This document shows positions 6,008-6,504 of a DNA stretch of 6,504 bases, piece after piece. The notes beneath the pieces were generated by a model. The model was not told where the DNA came from and searched no databases. It saw only the letters and a program-made list of their open reading frames with translations. How positions within the stretch are numbered: position 1 is the first letter of the stretch; each line of letters starts with the position of its first letter. The translations under genes and the position numbers were made by a program. Source of the stretch: Glo-17 sp964549735 (GTDB taxonomy: Bacteria > Krumholzibacteriota > Krumholzibacteriia > LZORAL124-64-63); assembly GCA_964549735.1 (NCBI GenBank), contig CAZJWO010000141.1, forward strand, positions 1-6,504, written 5' to 3'.

Positions 6008-6431
6008 TTGAACCGGAGTCCGGCACATGGTTGCGGCCGGCGGTGGCGCTGCGCCGCTCTGGCGGCGAGCCTCTGCCTGGCAGCCGCCGGACCGGCCGCG
6101 GCCTACATCGGCCCGGGAGCGGGCTTCGCCCTCGGCGGCTCGCTGCTCTTCGGCCTGGCGGGCGCCGCGGTCGCGATGTTCGCGGTCGCGACCTGGCCGC
6201 TGCGGTTGACGGTCCGCCTCTGGCGCCAGCGCCGCCTCCGCGCGCGGGCTCGCGCCCGCCGCGTCGTGGTCCTGGGTCTGGACGGCCTCGACGCGCAGCT
6301 CTGCCGCGACTTCCTGGCGGCGGGCGACCTGCCGAATCTGCGCGCGCTGGCCGCCGAGGGCTGCTTCCACGAGTTGGCCACGACCCTGCCGGCGGTCTCG
6401 CCGGTGGCCTGGTCCACCTTCGCGACCGGGG
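6008..6431 (+). CDS. Alkaline-phosphatase-superfamily (type I phosphodiesterase-like) membrane protein, N-terminal fragment
   Basis: About 141 codons survive before the true sequence ends near 6431. With the TTG start, residues 1-32 look like a signal peptide (GRRWR, hydrophobic core, A-A-A end). They are followed by the motif YIGPGAGF (33-40), a hydrophobic span at about 41-65 and a basic stretch (RLWRQRRLRARARARR). The catalytic superfamily fold then begins with VVVLGLDGLD (86-95). Asp92 is the expected first metal ligand, LPNLRALAAEGCF (108-120) is typical, and LPAVSPVAWSTFATG (127-141) contains the expected nucleophile position, probably Ser131. Homologous enzymes usually continue with Asn-Pro-Gly-x-His-Gly and several hundred more residues, all missing here. 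Family members cleave phosphodiester or pyrophosphate bonds of nucleotides, lipids or sugars; the substrate is not predictable. It follows hldD by two bases, suggesting an envelope role. It is truncated by assembly, not a pseudogene. Confidence 0.82.
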
Positions 6432-6480
6432 AGATCGGAAGAGCGTCGGGTAGGGAAAGAGTGTAGGATTGGGTGTGGTT
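6432..6480. other. Illumina adapter read-through (artefact)
   Basis: Starting at 6432 (AGATCGGAAGAGC), the 33 bases to 6464 match the Illumina TruSeq universal adapter, as read on the reverse complement, with one mismatch (G for T at 6449). Bases 6465-6480 are a degraded continuation rich in G and T. Base composition shifts abruptly from the GC-rich genome. These bases are not part of the organism, and any reading frame crossing them (for example to a stop near 6466) is false. Confidence 0.97.
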
Positions 6481-6504
6481 GGGGGGGGGGGGGGGGGGGG
6501 GGGG
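6481..6504. repeat. Poly-G run from two-colour sequencing (artefact)
   Basis: The last 24 bases are all G, directly after adapter sequence. On two-colour Illumina instruments absence of signal is called G, so this is the expected result when the read passes the end of an adapter-ligated fragment. It is not a genomic G-tract. Confidence 0.96.

Noticed and set aside
6481..6504. G-tract as a possible G-quadruplex or telomere-like end
   Set aside because: It directly follows Illumina adapter sequence, so it is no-signal base calling.
1..6504. tRNA/rRNA genes, CRISPR arrays, insertion sequences, attachment sites or rho-independent terminators
   Set aside because: I found no regularly spaced repeats, transposase motifs, tRNA-like folds or GC stem plus U-run. 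The plus strand is almost fully coding from 498 to 6431.

Overview
This is a very GC-rich window (about 70% or more by eye) from a bacterium with a Gram-negative envelope. The evidence for that envelope is an ADP-heptose epimerase for LPS inner-core sugar, a lipoprotein with a classical lipobox, and a membrane-anchored HtrA-type periplasmic protease. The genes alone do not identify the phylum. The gene set (HEAT-repeat lipoprotein, small transaldolase, YIGPGAG-type phosphodiesterase) would fit an Acidobacteriota-, Myxococcota- or Eisenbacteria-like lineage, but that is an impression only. The window is the end of a short-read, probably metagenomic, contig: its last ~73 bases are sequencing artefact, not genome.

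Layout. Bases 1-334 hold the 5' part of a minus-strand HEAT-repeat lipoprotein gene that runs off the left edge. Bases 335-497 are a divergent intergenic region with a plausible sigma70-like promoter facing right. From 498 to 6431 all genes lie on the plus strand and are packed as one apparent operon: asd (aspartate-semialdehyde dehydrogenase), an EcfT/CbiQ-like membrane protein, truA (tRNA pseudouridine synthase), a small transaldolase of the TalC/Fsa family, a single-PDZ HtrA/DegS-like protease, hldD (ADP-glycero-manno-heptose 6-epimerase), and the N-terminal third or so of an alkaline-phosphatase-superfamily (type I phosphodiesterase-like) membrane protein. Three of the six junctions are ATGA stop/start overlaps and the others are 2-16 bp, so translational coupling is likely. 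Bases 6432-6464 match the Illumina TruSeq adapter with one mismatch. They are followed by a degraded stretch and 24 G, the signature of two-colour chemistry running off the end of a short fragment.

How the genes fit together. This is mostly a housekeeping cluster: diaminopimelate/lysine/threonine precursor supply (asd), tRNA modification (truA), pentose phosphate metabolism (tal) and envelope biogenesis and quality control (htrA, hldD, probably the phosphodiesterase). Transaldolase supplies and consumes sedoheptulose-7-phosphate, the precursor of ADP-heptose, so tal and hldD are metabolically linked. Asd feeds diaminopimelate for peptidoglycan. I see no convincing new defence or mobile system. 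The points most worth a second look are the adapter chimera at the right end, the EcfT with no ATPase or S component and altered coupling motifs, and the active-site residues that make the Fsa-family enzyme a transaldolase rather than an aldolase.
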